From: Alteromonas sp. LOR
GTDB lineage: Bacteria > Pseudomonadota > Gammaproteobacteria > Enterobacterales > Alteromonadaceae
Reading direction: 5' to 3'
DNA length: 64,000 bases
Assembly (NCBI RefSeq): GCF_000753865.1
Contig: NZ_JQFW01000015.1
Coordinates: 124,001-188,000 of the forward strand
Both the position numbers and the translations under genes were made by a program. The notes below the pieces were generated by a model, which saw only the letters and a list, made by a program, of their open reading frames with translations, was not told the DNA's origin and ran no database searches. Positions 19,772 through 28,576 of the stretch are shown in pieces. Within the stretch, counting starts at the first letter, position 1, and every line of letters starts with the position of its first letter.

Positions 19772-21130
19772 ATGGCAGAAGCTCTCGTTTCTAAATATGT
19801 ACAAACTCAATTGCGAACGCTCAACAATGCGCTGAGTAACGGCCAGTTTGTGTCGGTTAGAAAGCTCCTTCTTGAACTTCCGCCTTCCGACGTAGCCCAC
19901 ATTTTAGAGTCTAGCCCAAGCCGCACTCGTGACGAGCTATGGGAGTTGATTGACGGCGACTTTCACGGCGATATTTTAGAAGAACTGTCCGACGATGTTC
20001 GCAACGGCATAATTACTAAAATGCTGCCTGCAAACGTGGTGGACGCGCTTGAGGAAATGGACACCGATGACTTGGCAGAGACCCTAAGCAGCCTGCCAGA
20101 AACTGTCCTCCTCGACATCCTAGACTCCATGGACGCACAAGACCGACTGCGCGCCGAACAAGCACTATCTTATGGTGAAGAAACTGCCGGCTTCATCATG
20201 AATACCGACACTATCACCTTGCGTCCCGACGTTACTATTGATGTGGTGTTGCGTTATATCCGCCTCAAGGGCGAGTTGCCGGAAAACACCGATACCTTTT
20301 ATGTGGTCAATCGCACCGATAACCTCGTGGGTATTGTACCAGTAACACGGCTTCTAACCGCAGACACTAGCGACACAGTCTCTGATGTGATGGATGAAGA
20401 GTCAGAAGCTATTCCGGTTAACATGCCAGACGATGAAGTAGCGAGCCTATTTGAACGCTATAACTGGCTCTCGGCACCTGTTGTTGATGAAAATAATCGC
20501 CTCGTCGGGCGAATCACTATTGATGACGTGGTTGATATTATTCGCGAAGACGCCGAACACTCCATGATGAGTATGGCGGGTCTAGACGACGATGAAGATA
20601 CCTTTGCCCCTGTTATGCAAAGTACCAAGAGACGTTCAGTGTGGCTAGCGGTTAACCTAGCCACGGCATTGATGGCAGCTATGGTGAGCGACTTATTTGA
20701 AGCCACATTAAGCGCTTTAGCTGTACTCGCTATTTTAAACACCATTGTACCAAGCATGGGTGGTGTGGCAGGTAACCAAACCCTGACTCTTGTTATACGC
20801 GGTATGGCATTAGGCCACGTCAATGCAAACAACTCCCGCTGGCTGATCAGTAAAGAGATTGCCATTGGTGTGCTAAACGGCGTCATTTGGGCGGTATTAA
20901 TAGCCTCTGTCATCGCACTGTGGAAACAAGACTATATGCTAGGTGTCATCATTGCATTTGCTATGCTTGTTAATATGATTGCGGCTGCATTAGCCGGCGC
21001 AACGCTGCCTATGATAATGAAGCGGCTAAAGATAGACCCTGCACTAGCGGGAAGTGTCATTTTAACCACCATCACAGACGTGGTGGGTATTTTTGCATTC
21101 CTAGGCACCGCCACATTGTTTTTGGTATAG
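19772..21130 (+). CDS. mgtE: Magnesium transporter MgtE
   Basis: 452 residues from the ATG at 19772 (MAEALVSKYV), with TAGGA upstream. Layout: helical N domain (about 10-130), two CBS domains (about 135-255), a plug helix, and five membrane segments (about 290-450) with the GNQTLTLVIRGMALG and DPALAGSVILTTITDVVGI motifs of the Mg2+ pore. The cytoplasmic domains sense Mg2+ and gate the channel. The next gene starts 40 bases on in the same direction. Confidence 0.95.
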   Translation: MAEALVSKYVQTQLRTLNNALSNGQFVSVRKLLLELPPSDVAHILESSPSRTRDELWELIDGDFHGDILEELSDDVRNGIITKMLPANVVDALEEMDTDDLAETLSSLPETVLLDILDSMDAQDRLRAEQALSYGEETAGFIMNTDTITLRPDVTIDVVLRYIRLKGELPENTDTFYVVNRTDNLVGIVPVTRLLTADTSDTVSDVMDEESEAIPVNMPDDEVASLFERYNWLSAPVVDENNRLVGRITIDDVVDIIREDAEHSMMSMAGLDDDEDTFAPVMQSTKRRSVWLAVNLATALMAAMVSDLFEATLSALAVLAILNTIVPSMGGVAGNQTLTLVIRGMALGHVNANNSRWLISKEIAIGVLNGVIWAVLIASVIALWKQDYMLGVIIAFAMLVNMIAAALAGATLPMIMKRLKIDPALAGSVILTTITDVVGIFAFLGTATLFLV

Positions 21131-21169
21131 CGGTAGCAGTAAATTTTCAATCATTCAGGGGGTATCTTT

Positions 21170-21898
21170 GTGAAGCACATAATATTAGCCGTTGGTTTAC
21201 TTATTCCCTTCTTAGTAGCCGCTGGAAACGTTAATTACACGTCAACGCCTATCCACATTGATGGTGTATCAGAAGATGCTTGGAATAAAGCCACATGGCA
21301 CGATATGCCCCATTTAATGGATGGAACGCTTCCCACATCAGATAACGACTTTAAAGGCCGCTATCGATTATTGTGGGATGAAAACTATCTGTATTTGCAG
21401 GCGAGTATCAGCGATGATGTGCTGATTGACACTCACCCTAACCCAACTAAGAAATATTGGGATGATGATGCGCTAGAGGTATTTATAGACAGCGATGCTT
21501 CTGGTGGGAATCACCAATTTAACCATACCGCATTTGCCTACCATATAGGTCTTGATAACCAAGCCGCCGATTATGGGCCTGACCAAAAACCGCATTTGTA
21601 TACAGAGCATCTAATTAGCCATTGGCAACGACAAACATCAGCGCCTTATAACATCATCTGGGAAGTGGCGATTAAACTCTTTCCCAATAGTTATCAAGAA
21701 AATGGTAACAACACTCCATTAGTGTTGGATGAACATCGAGTGATTGGCTTCATGCTGGCCTACTGTGATAATGATGGCAGTGAAGTACGTGAGCATTTTA
21801 TGGGCTCTCATGAGATACAGCCGGTCAACGGAGACAAAAACCGTGGGTACATAGATGCAGATGTGTTCGGCAAGATAACTTTGCTACCTAAACAGTAG
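21170..21898 (+). CDS. Secreted CBM9-like carbohydrate-binding protein
   Basis: 242 residues. A signal peptide (about 1-18) is followed by a family-9 carbohydrate-binding-like domain over the rest: IDGVSEDAWNKATWHD near the start, YRLLWDENYLYLQASISDD and the YWDDDALEVFIDSD motif are typical. No catalytic domain is attached, so it may only bind a sugar or plant-type polymer in the periplasm or outside the cell. The GTG start has AGGGGG about 8 bases upstream. It may share a transcript with mgtE, but no functional link is known to me. Confidence 0.8.
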   Translation: MKHIILAVGLLIPFLVAAGNVNYTSTPIHIDGVSEDAWNKATWHDMPHLMDGTLPTSDNDFKGRYRLLWDENYLYLQASISDDVLIDTHPNPTKKYWDDDALEVFIDSDASGGNHQFNHTAFAYHIGLDNQAADYGPDQKPHLYTEHLISHWQRQTSAPYNIIWEVAIKLFPNSYQENGNNTPLVLDEHRVIGFMLAYCDNDGSEVREHFMGSHEIQPVNGDKNRGYIDADVFGKITLLPKQ

Positions 21899-21909
21899 AG
21901 GTGGCTACT

Positions 21910-21970
21910 TATCGCCTTTGGCAGGCATCGCCTTTAACAGCCTGACCTTTAAAAGCCATCGCCTTTCAAA
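21910..21970. repeat. Degenerate short repeat after the CBM9-like gene
   Basis: About four imperfect units of 15-17 bases share the core ATCGCCTTT (TATCGCCTTTGGCAGG, CATCGCCTTTAACAGCC, TGACCTTTAAAAGCC, ATCGCCTTTCAAAAAG). They lie between the stop codon and the terminator. Confidence 0.55.
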
Positions 21971-21988
21971 AAGAACCGTCTAAAACAA

Positions 21989-22022
21989 AAAAGCCGCAGT
22001 ATTTTAAAATACTGCGGCTTTT
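21989..22022. terminator. Bidirectional terminator between the CBM9-like gene and sspB
   Basis: A perfect 34-base palindrome (arms 21989-22005 and 22006-22022, core AAGCCGCAGTATT) with A and T tracts at the ends. It serves both convergent genes. Confidence 0.88.
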
Positions 22023-22063
22023 GAATAATTCGACCTATAACCTAGCTGATAATTACGCTTAGG

Positions 22064-22540
22064 CTACTTAATGACCTTCAGCGTGGGCTTACCCTTTTTA
22101 GGCGGTACAGGCGCGTCGCTTGAGGCAGGAGCATCAGCATCTTCGATAGATGTTGGCCCTGTTTGTTCTGGCTCACTAGATATAGGCTCTGCTGGCTCCA
22201 TAGCATCAGAACGTGCTACGTCTTCTTCTGTGGCAAACACAGTACCAGCACCATTCTCACGTGCGTATATAGCAATTACCGCTTCGCAGGGCATGCTTAG
22301 ACGACGAGGTTGACCTCCAAAACGCGCTTGAAAAGACAAACCGTTTATATCGAGGTTAAATCCAACGCAGGCACTCGGCGATACATTAAGTACAATCTGG
22401 CCGTCTTTAACAAATTCTTGCGGAACTTCCACCAATTCGTTTGTTGCATCAACAACAACGTATGGCGTCATATCGTTATCCACTATCCATTCATAAAAAG
22501 CCCTAAGTAGATAGGGCTGGTTTGACGTCATAGATGTCAT
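22064..22540 (-). CDS. sspB: ClpXP specificity-enhancing factor SspB
   Basis: 158 residues. The N-terminal dimer/substrate domain (about 5-110: RPYLLRAFYEWIVDN type, RFGGQPRRLSMP) is followed by a loose acidic linker and the C-terminal ClpX-binding tail (KPTLKVIK). SspB delivers ssrA-tagged and other substrates to ClpXP. Its start overlaps the sspA stop by four bases. Confidence 0.95.
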   Translation of the reverse strand: MTSMTSNQPYLLRAFYEWIVDNDMTPYVVVDATNELVEVPQEFVKDGQIVLNVSPSACVGFNLDINGLSFQARFGGQPRRLSMPCEAVIAIYARENGAGTVFATEEDVARSDAMEPAEPISSEPEQTGPTSIEDADAPASSDAPVPPKKGKPTLKVIK

Positions 22541-23169
22541 AATGGGTTGTGGATCTCGCGCTCTTGGTCAGTCAAAGATGCTTTGAACGAACTGCGAGAG
22601 AAAATACGGTTCATGTAAGTACTGATTTCTTTGCTACCTGTTCCACTAAGCTCGATGCCTAATGCAGGTAAACGCCATAATAGCGGCGCTAAATAGCAAT
22701 CTACCAAGCTGAACTCTTCACTCATGAAGTAAGGCATTTCAGCAAAAACAGGTGCTAAAGATAGAATAGCTTCACGAAGTTCATTACGTGATGACTCAAC
22801 ATCGCCTTCACCGCGGAAAATGCGTGCAGCTAGTGAATACCAATCTTGCTCGATGCGGTGCATCATTAAACGACTAGTACCACGAGACACTGGGTATACC
22901 GGCATCAATGGTGGGTGCGGGAAGCGCTCATCAAGGTATTCCATGATGATGTGAGACTTATAAAGTACGAGTTCACGATCAACAAGAGTGGGTACCGTAC
23001 CGTATGGGTTTAACTCCAACAGATCTTCAGATAAGTTACTAGGATCTGTGTAGCTGATTTCAACACCCACACCTTTTTCTGCCAACACAATACGAACCTG
23101 GTGGCTATAAATATCAATTGTGTCAGAGAACAACGTCATGATAGAACGTTTATTCGCGGCTACGGCCAT
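22537..23169 (-). CDS. sspA: Stringent starvation protein A, SspA
   Basis: 210 residues with a glutathione S-transferase fold: thioredoxin-like N-domain (about 10-85, with NPYGTVPTLVDRELVLYKS) and helical C-domain. SspA has no enzyme activity in E. coli; it binds RNA polymerase with sigma-70 and helps stationary-phase and acid survival. It lies after petABC and before sspB, a common order in gammaproteobacteria. Confidence 0.95.
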   Translation of the reverse strand: MAVAANKRSIMTLFSDTIDIYSHQVRIVLAEKGVGVEISYTDPSNLSEDLLELNPYGTVPTLVDRELVLYKSHIIMEYLDERFPHPPLMPVYPVSRGTSRLMMHRIEQDWYSLAARIFRGEGDVESSRNELREAILSLAPVFAEMPYFMSEEFSLVDCYLAPLLWRLPALGIELSGTGSKEISTYMNRIFSRSSFKASLTDQEREIHNPL

Positions 23170-23230
23170 TCAATTTCCTCCGTCGAGAAACAAGTTAAAG
23201 CTCACTGTTACAATGAGCGAATTACAAATG

Positions 23231-23261
23231 CCAAAAAAGGGGGCGAGAAGCCCCCTTTTGG
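23231..23261 (-). terminator. Rho-independent terminator of petABC
   Basis: A GC-rich stem (AAAAGGGGGC with GCCCCCTTTT around GAGA or similar) lies about 22 bases past the petC stop, with a T run when read leftward. It separates petABC from sspA-sspB. Confidence 0.8.
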
Positions 23262-23283
23262 TATTATACATAAATCTGTGCGA

Positions 23284-24018
23284 TTAGTGCACTTCTCGCC
23301 AGTAATCTTTCTTCAGCAAGTAAACAAACACAAACAATACGGCAATAAAGATAAGTACCCATTTACCGATTTTGTGCGACTCAAGTTTCGCAGGCTCGCC
23401 GGTGTACTCCAAAAAGTTCACGATGTCGCCTACGGCTTGATCGTATTCATCCGGAGACATTGAACCCGTTCCGTCAGATTTAATACCCACATAGCGCTTA
23501 ACCATCTCGCCATCTACCATTTGCTCTTCATAGGTACGCGTTGGCGTGCCTTGAAGAGGTTGTAGAACATGAGGCATACCCACTTCTGGGAAGACAGTGT
23601 TGTTAACACCAAACGGTCTGCTTTCGTCCACATAGAATGCACGCAAATAGGTGTATATCCAGTCTGTACCGCGAACACGAGCGACTAACGTAAGATCAGG
23701 TGGCGCAGCACCAAACCACTGTGCTGCGGCATCTTCAGGCATAGCGCGTGTCATGTAATCAGACACTTTATCGCCTGTGAACTGCAGATACTGTTCGCCT
23801 AGTTCGTCTGGAATACCCAAATCAGTGAATGAACGCTGGTAGCGTTGATACTTCATTGAGTGACAGCCTGAACAGAAGTTCATGAACAACTGAGCACCGC
23901 GTTGTAGTGACGCCTTATCTGACAAGTCAATCGGCGCTTCGTCTAGATGCACGTTTCCACCTGCCGCCATCGCGACGCCAGGTAGAAAGAATGCTAAAAA
24001 GCACATCATTTTTTTCAT
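23284..24018 (-). CDS. petC: Ubiquinol-cytochrome c reductase, cytochrome c1 subunit
   Basis: 244 residues. A signal peptide (about 1-18) precedes the haem c site Cys49-Ser-Gly-Cys52-His53. A methionine in TRAMPEDAAAQWFG is the likely sixth ligand. A C-terminal membrane helix (about 220-240) anchors it in the inner membrane facing the periplasm. It passes electrons from the Rieske centre to soluble cytochrome c. The start overlaps the petB stop by four bases. Confidence 0.96.
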   Translation of the reverse strand: MKKMMCFLAFFLPGVAMAAGGNVHLDEAPIDLSDKASLQRGAQLFMNFCSGCHSMKYQRYQRSFTDLGIPDELGEQYLQFTGDKVSDYMTRAMPEDAAAQWFGAAPPDLTLVARVRGTDWIYTYLRAFYVDESRPFGVNNTVFPEVGMPHVLQPLQGTPTRTYEEQMVDGEMVKRYVGIKSDGTGSMSPDEYDQAVGDIVNFLEYTGEPAKLESHKIGKWVLIFIAVLFVFVYLLKKDYWREVH

Positions 24019-25280
24019 TTAGGAATCCTCTCTGGCACAGGTTTAGTATTTTCGTTTTTGCTGTACAAGAACAATGCAATGAAGAAACCAAAGTACATGA
24101 TTGTAGCAACCTGTGACGCAATGATTTTCCAGTTCTCTTGTGGCGTACCACCTAGGTAACCTAGGAAGATAAACACAATCGCGAACACGATAAGGTTCAC
24201 TTTGTGTAAACCACAACGATAGCGCCATGATTTAACGCGACCACGGTCTACCCAAGGCATTGCGAACAATGCAGCAATAGCGCCAAACATAGCAAGTACA
24301 CCAAACAGTTTGTCAGGTACTGCTTTCAAAATTGCATAGAATGGCGTGAAGTACCACACTGGGAATATATGCTCTGGTGTTTTCAGAGGATTAGCAATTT
24401 CAAAATTAGGGTGTTCAAGGAACTTACCGCCCATTTCAGGCGCGAAGAACAATACGTAAGTAAATAGTGCCAAGAATACACAGAATGCCACTAAGTCTTT
24501 CAACACAATGTGAGGGAAGAACGGTAGAACATCGTCAGCAATGTCGTATTTGCTCGTGTAGTACTCGTGAATTTTGTACTTCGTTTTCTCTGACTCTGGC
24601 AGTGAGCCTTTCTTGTGCTTAATGGCTACGCCATCCGGGTTGTTAGAACCCACTTCGTGAAGTGCAATAATGTGCAAGAACACAAGTATTACGATTACTA
24701 ATGGCAATGCAATAACGTGCAGGGCAAAGAATCGGTTTAGCGTGGCGCCTGAGATAACATAGTCGCCCTGTAACCAAATAACGAGGTCAGGACCCACTAC
24801 CGGAATGGCACCGAATAATGAAACGATTACCTGAGCACCCCAGTAAGACATTTGTCCCCATGGAAGTACATAGCCCATGAAGGCTTCAGCCATCAATGCA
24901 AGATAAATAAACATACCAAACACCCACAGTAGCTCACGTGGCTTTTGATACGAACCGTATATCATTCCTCGGAACATGTGCATGTAAACAACAATAAAGA
25001 ACGCTGACGCGCCTGTACTGTGCATATAACGGATTATCCATCCGTAATCGATTTCACGCATGATGTATTCAACAGAAGCGAAAGCGCCCTCTGCTGAAGG
25101 TACAAAGTTCATGGTTAGCCAAATACCAGTAATTATTTGGTTGACCAGAACGATAGTTGCTAAAAACCCAAACACATACCAAAAGTTCATGTTTTTTGGC
25201 GCTGGGTATTGAATAGCGTGCATGTTTGCAACGCGCATCACCGGGATGCGGTCTTCAATCCAACCTAGAAAAGCGTTCAT
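24015..25280 (-). CDS. petB: Ubiquinol-cytochrome c reductase, cytochrome b subunit
   Basis: 421 residues starting MNAFLGWIEDRIPV; an in-frame start 16 codons earlier overlaps petA and is unlikely. Eight or nine membrane segments are visible, with the haem-ligand histidines in the YMHSTGASAFFIVVYMHMFRG and LHVIALPLVIVILVFLH regions and the quinone-site PEWY equivalent written PVWYF. It is the full-length fused type, not split b6/subunit IV. It oxidises ubiquinol within the inner membrane. Confidence 0.97.
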   Translation of the reverse strand: MNAFLGWIEDRIPVMRVANMHAIQYPAPKNMNFWYVFGFLATIVLVNQIITGIWLTMNFVPSAEGAFASVEYIMREIDYGWIIRYMHSTGASAFFIVVYMHMFRGMIYGSYQKPRELLWVFGMFIYLALMAEAFMGYVLPWGQMSYWGAQVIVSLFGAIPVVGPDLVIWLQGDYVISGATLNRFFALHVIALPLVIVILVFLHIIALHEVGSNNPDGVAIKHKKGSLPESEKTKYKIHEYYTSKYDIADDVLPFFPHIVLKDLVAFCVFLALFTYVLFFAPEMGGKFLEHPNFEIANPLKTPEHIFPVWYFTPFYAILKAVPDKLFGVLAMFGAIAALFAMPWVDRGRVKSWRYRCGLHKVNLIVFAIVFIFLGYLGGTPQENWKIIASQVATIMYFGFFIALFLYSKNENTKPVPERIPK

Positions 25281-25284
25281 ATAA

Positions 25285-25914
25285 TTAAGCCTCCGCTTCT
25301 GAACCAATGATGATATTTGTATCATCAACGAACTGATAAGGCGGCACTACTAGGTTTAATGGTGCAGGAACGTTTTGGAATACACGTCCTGCCATATCAA
25401 ACTTAGAACCGTGGCACGGGCAGAAGAAACCTTCAGGAACACCTTCAACGTATTCTTCAAACGCACCGTCTTTGAGATGCTGTGGAGAGCATCCAAGGTG
25501 AGTACAAATACCCACTAAGATTAAGTATTCTTCTTTCATGGAGCGGAAGCGGTTTTGCGCAAAGGTAGGTTGCTGCTCGGCTTCTGAATTTGGATCTTTA
25601 AGCTGATCTTCGTGCCCGCCTAGTGCTTCTAGAAGCTCAGGGGTACGACGCACAATCCACACGGGCTTGCTTCGCCACATTACACGCACTAACTGTCCAG
25701 GCTCAATCCCGCTGATATCAACTTCAACGTCAGCACCGGCCGCTTTCGCTTTGGCACTTGGATTCCAGGACGCAATAAAAGGCACTGCAGCACCAACGAC
25801 ACCTACACCGCCAACTACCGACGTGGCAACGGTCAAAAACCGACGACGGGTGTTGTTCTCAGGCTGATTTTCGTTGTGTGCAGACTTTGTTGCATCTACA
25901 GATACATTGCTCAT
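25285..25914 (-). CDS. petA: Ubiquinol-cytochrome c reductase, Rieske iron-sulfur subunit
   Basis: 209 residues from the ATG at 25914, for which GGAG is 8 bases upstream; an ATG two codons earlier sits too close to it. A twin-arginine signal-anchor (TRRRFLTVA, about 23-50) is followed by the Rieske fold with ligands Cys137-His139 (CTHLGC) and Cys165-His168 (CPCHGS); Cys142 and Cys167 form the usual disulfide. It carries electrons from ubiquinol to cytochrome c1. First gene of petABC. Confidence 0.97.
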   Translation of the reverse strand: MSNVSVDATKSAHNENQPENNTRRRFLTVATSVVGGVGVVGAAVPFIASWNPSAKAKAAGADVEVDISGIEPGQLVRVMWRSKPVWIVRRTPELLEALGGHEDQLKDPNSEAEQQPTFAQNRFRSMKEEYLILVGICTHLGCSPQHLKDGAFEEYVEGVPEGFFCPCHGSKFDMAGRVFQNVPAPLNLVVPPYQFVDDTNIIIGSEAEA

Positions 25915-26261
25915 CCACATTTCTCCAGGTTTGGATAATTATGATGCCATCTAAAAAGGCTTATACTGGTTTTATCTCGCCTGTATTACCGCATCATATG
26001 GCTTGTCGTGAGAGCGAAATAACAGCAAAAGGCGCTGTTTTACGGTTCCACGAAAGTTATCAATTTTTTCGACTGCAAATGATAAAAGAAAAGCCCTTAT
26101 AAACACAAGGTTTTACTGGTATTTAAGCATAAATTTAATTCATTGAAGCTGAGGGTAAAATCGGTGATAAGCGCTTTAAATCAGGGTTTTAACATGAATA
26201 GCACCTAAAAAGCAGGGGAAATTAAACCTTTTTTATTTTGCTCAATATCTTACAGGCAATA
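25915..26261. other. Gene-free stretch between rpsI and petA
   Basis: No gene is seen. The region is AT-rich and must hold the petABC promoter. Read leftward, TTGTGT and TATCAT are spaced by 18 bases (around 26078-26107), a weak candidate only. Confidence 0.4.
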
Positions 26262-26286
26262 AAAAACCCGGCAGAGCCGGGTTTTT
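26262..26286 (-). terminator. Rho-independent terminator of rplM-rpsI
   Basis: AAAAACCCGGC (26262-26272) and GCCGGGTTTTT (26276-26286) pair around AGA. It lies 20 bases past the rpsI stop. Confidence 0.9.
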
Positions 26287-26305
26287 GCAATACAAAAAAC
26301 GTAAA

Positions 26306-26698
26306 TTAACGTTTTGAGAATTGTGGACGCTTACGTGCTTTGTGTAGACCCACTTTCTTACGTTCAACCTGACGTGCGTCACGTGTAACGAAGCCAGCTT
26401 TGCGTAGTGCAGGACGTAACGCTTCATCATACTCCATAAGAGCACGAGTGATGCCGTGACGAATTGCGCCAGCTTGACCATTTGAACCACCACCTTTAAC
26501 AGTGATGTATAGGTCAAACTTTTCTAGCATTTCTACAAGTTCTAGAGGCTGACGTACAACCATGCACTCAGTCTCACGACCGAAGTACTGATCTAGAGCG
26601 CGTTTGTTTACTTGAATGTTACCTGAGCCTGGACGCAAGAACACACGAGCGGTAGAACTTTTGCGGCGGCCGGTGCCGTAGTATTGAGTATCTGCCAT
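26306..26698 (-). CDS. rpsI: 30S ribosomal protein S9
   Basis: 130 residues, full length. The start [20 protein letters not shown] and the C-terminus ending RPQFSKR, whose last residues reach the ribosomal P site, are standard. It is translated 12 bases after rplM from one transcript. Confidence 0.98.
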   Translation of the reverse strand: MADTQYYGTGRRKSSTARVFLRPGSGNIQVNKRALDQYFGRETECMVVRQPLELVEMLEKFDLYITVKGGGSNGQAGAIRHGITRALMEYDEALRPALRKAGFVTRDARQVERKKVGLHKARKRPQFSKR

Positions 26699-26710
26699 GT
26701 CGATTGCCCC

Positions 26711-27139
26711 TTAGATGTCCAAAACTTGTGGTTGCTGTGCTGCGTGCGAATGTTCTGCACCAGCGTAAACTTTCATTTTACGGAACATTGCACGGCCTAG
26801 AGGACCTTTTGGCAGCATTCCTTTCACTGCTTTCTCAATAACCATTTCTGGTTTGAAAGCTAGCAGCTTTTCAAAGTTAGTTTCTTTCAGACCACCTGGA
26901 TAGCCACTGTGCGCATAATAGATTTTGTTCAACGCTTTACGGCCAGTAACCGTAATTTTGTCAGCATTGATAACTATAATGTAATCACCAGTGTCCACGT
27001 GAGGCGTGTACTCTGGCTTATGCTTACCACGAAGGCGCAATGCGATTTCTGAAGCCAAACGGCCTAGAGTTTTGTCTGTGGCGTCAACCACGTACCAGTC
27101 ACGTTGTACCGTTTCTGGCTTTGCAACAAAAGTTTTCAT
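26711..27139 (-). CDS. rplM: 50S ribosomal protein L13
   Basis: 142 residues, full length ([20 protein letters not shown], with [16 protein letters not shown] and [11 protein letters not shown]). An early-binding protein of the large subunit. In E. coli L13 represses its own operon through the rplM leader; here too a long structured leader precedes the gene. Confidence 0.98.
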   Translation of the reverse strand: MKTFVAKPETVQRDWYVVDATDKTLGRLASEIALRLRGKHKPEYTPHVDTGDYIIVINADKITVTGRKALNKIYYAHSGYPGGLKETNFEKLLAFKPEMVIEKAVKGMLPKGPLGRAMFRKMKVYAGAEHSHAAQQPQVLDI

Positions 27140-27275
27140 TTAAATATCACCCGAATAATATCGTCGTTACTGATTTCTGAACACCAGAAATCACCATAAA
27201 ATCAACACAAGGACCCCTTCGAGCCGGTCGATTCTTCCACCTTCCCAAAGGTGGGCGTAACTGGGCAGGGCGCGA
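27140..27275 (-). promoter_or_regulatory. Structured leader of rplM-rpsI
   Basis: About 130 bases separate the likely transcription start from the rplM ATG. Two hairpins stand out: a perfect 9-base stem (27171-27179 with 27185-27193, TGATTTCTG/CAGAAATCA) close to the start codon, and a 7-base stem (27237-27243 with 27248-27254, CCACCTT/AAGGTGG). This may be the site of L13 autoregulation. Together with the upstream promoter it fills most of the 310-base gap before the next rightward gene. Confidence 0.5.
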
Positions 27276-27303
27276 ATTATACAGATTTTATGGCAAATGC
27301 GAA
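27276..27303 (-). promoter_or_regulatory. Candidate sigma-70 promoter of rplM-rpsI
   Basis: Read leftward: TTCGCA (27298-27303), 16 bases, then a perfect TATAAT (27276-27281), followed by a GC-rich stretch (TCGCGCCC) that resembles the discriminator of stringently controlled ribosomal promoters. Confidence 0.55.
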
Positions 27304-27449
27304 CCCCTAGAGTGAAAAAATGTACAGTTTTTCTGCTTTAAACGGTGACATCCATTTCAATATAAGATAACGTTTATCTGCTTTATTTTTGACCAACCAC
27401 ACAAAACATAAAAGCAACCACAAAAAACTAGAAAAATAACGACGACATT

Positions 27450-28502
27450 ATGAATCGCCCTACAGCATTTAGTATTGTAAACCTTATGGCGTGTGCTATC
27501 GCACTATCTGTTGTGTGTTATCCCGCAAATGCCTTTTATCCTGAGTCGGTTCAAAACGCAGTTAATGGAGCCGCTATTGAAGTAGATAACGAAACGGTTA
27601 TTGAAACCCCTAGCGACTCGCCAAATAAAAAAGACGCTACTGCGGAGACCGTCGTACTTGCCAGAGCCTTCGCCAATGATGACTTTGGAAAGTACCAAAT
27701 AGCAGTATTATCCCGAGCCCTTGAAGTCACATCAGAGTTCGGCGAGCTAAACATATCCCTTCACCCACAGCCCATGTCTCAAAGCCGTCAAGTGCGAAGC
27801 TTACTTGAAGGCTCTGCCGATATTATGTGGAGCGTAACGAGTAAGTCTAGAGAGCGCAAACTCACGCCTATACGACTGCCCTTACTGCGTGGTTATTCTG
27901 GCCATCGCGTCATCGTAGTAAACAAAGAGGAAAAGGCACAGTTTGACGACATAACCTCACTGGAAAGTTTAAAAGAGAAGCAGTTTGTACAGGGCTCCGA
28001 TTGGCCGGATTTAACAATACTCAAAGCCAACGGATTTGGCGTAGTTAGCGAAGATTGGAGTACGTGGTTTCGTTCTATGTATCTGCTTGTTGAACGCAAT
28101 GTGGTAGACGGCTTCCCTCGAAATATTATTGAGATTTATAACGACATTCAGCATTTTGACAACAACGTCTTAGCCATAGATAAGAACCACCTAATCACCT
28201 ACCCCAACTACGAATATTTCTTTGTACGCCCTGATAAGCAGCAATTGGCCAATAGAATTCGCCTTGGGCTGATAAGGCTTATCGAATCAGGAGAGCTTGA
28301 AGAGATTTTCTATAGTATAGATACCCACTTACTCGCTATTGACCTGCTTAACGACCCCAAACGACAAGTACATGAATTAAACAACCCGCTCATTCCCGGC
28401 CCTCTTGACTATGCTGATTGGGTTAAAACCCCACAACTTGCGGTTAAAGCCATTGAGCTAGAGATGGGTTACCCCTCTTTAGCTATTGATGTGAATGATT
28501 AG
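27450..28502 (+). CDS. Periplasmic solute-binding-like protein of unknown role
   Basis: 350 residues. A signal peptide (about 1-28, ending YPANA) is followed by a loose segment (30-65) and a region resembling type 2 periplasmic binding proteins (about 65-290): a VRSLLEGSADIMWSVTSKSRER stretch, an IRLPLLRGYSGHRVIVV hinge-like strand and LESLKEKQFVQGSDWPD. No permease or ATPase gene is nearby and no sensor domain is attached, so it may be an orphan ligand-binding protein. The ligand cannot be told. It lies 74 bases before the HMG-CoA reductase gene in the same direction. Confidence 0.65.
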   Translation: MNRPTAFSIVNLMACAIALSVVCYPANAFYPESVQNAVNGAAIEVDNETVIETPSDSPNKKDATAETVVLARAFANDDFGKYQIAVLSRALEVTSEFGELNISLHPQPMSQSRQVRSLLEGSADIMWSVTSKSRERKLTPIRLPLLRGYSGHRVIVVNKEEKAQFDDITSLESLKEKQFVQGSDWPDLTILKANGFGVVSEDWSTWFRSMYLLVERNVVDGFPRNIIEIYNDIQHFDNNVLAIDKNHLITYPNYEYFFVRPDKQQLANRIRLGLIRLIESGELEEIFYSIDTHLLAIDLLNDPKRQVHELNNPLIPGPLDYADWVKTPQLAVKAIELEMGYPSLAIDVND

Positions 28503-28576
28503 TATATATCAGTTCTAAGCAGTTCCAATTTACCCATTGCGCTCCTACTATAAATAAAACGTAGAAAGGATTGTTT

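Noticed and set aside
20458..20913. 151-codon frame opposite mgtE
   Set aside because: Antisense shadow of a well-conserved gene; Ser/Thr/Arg-rich, no ribosome-binding site, no recognisable domain.
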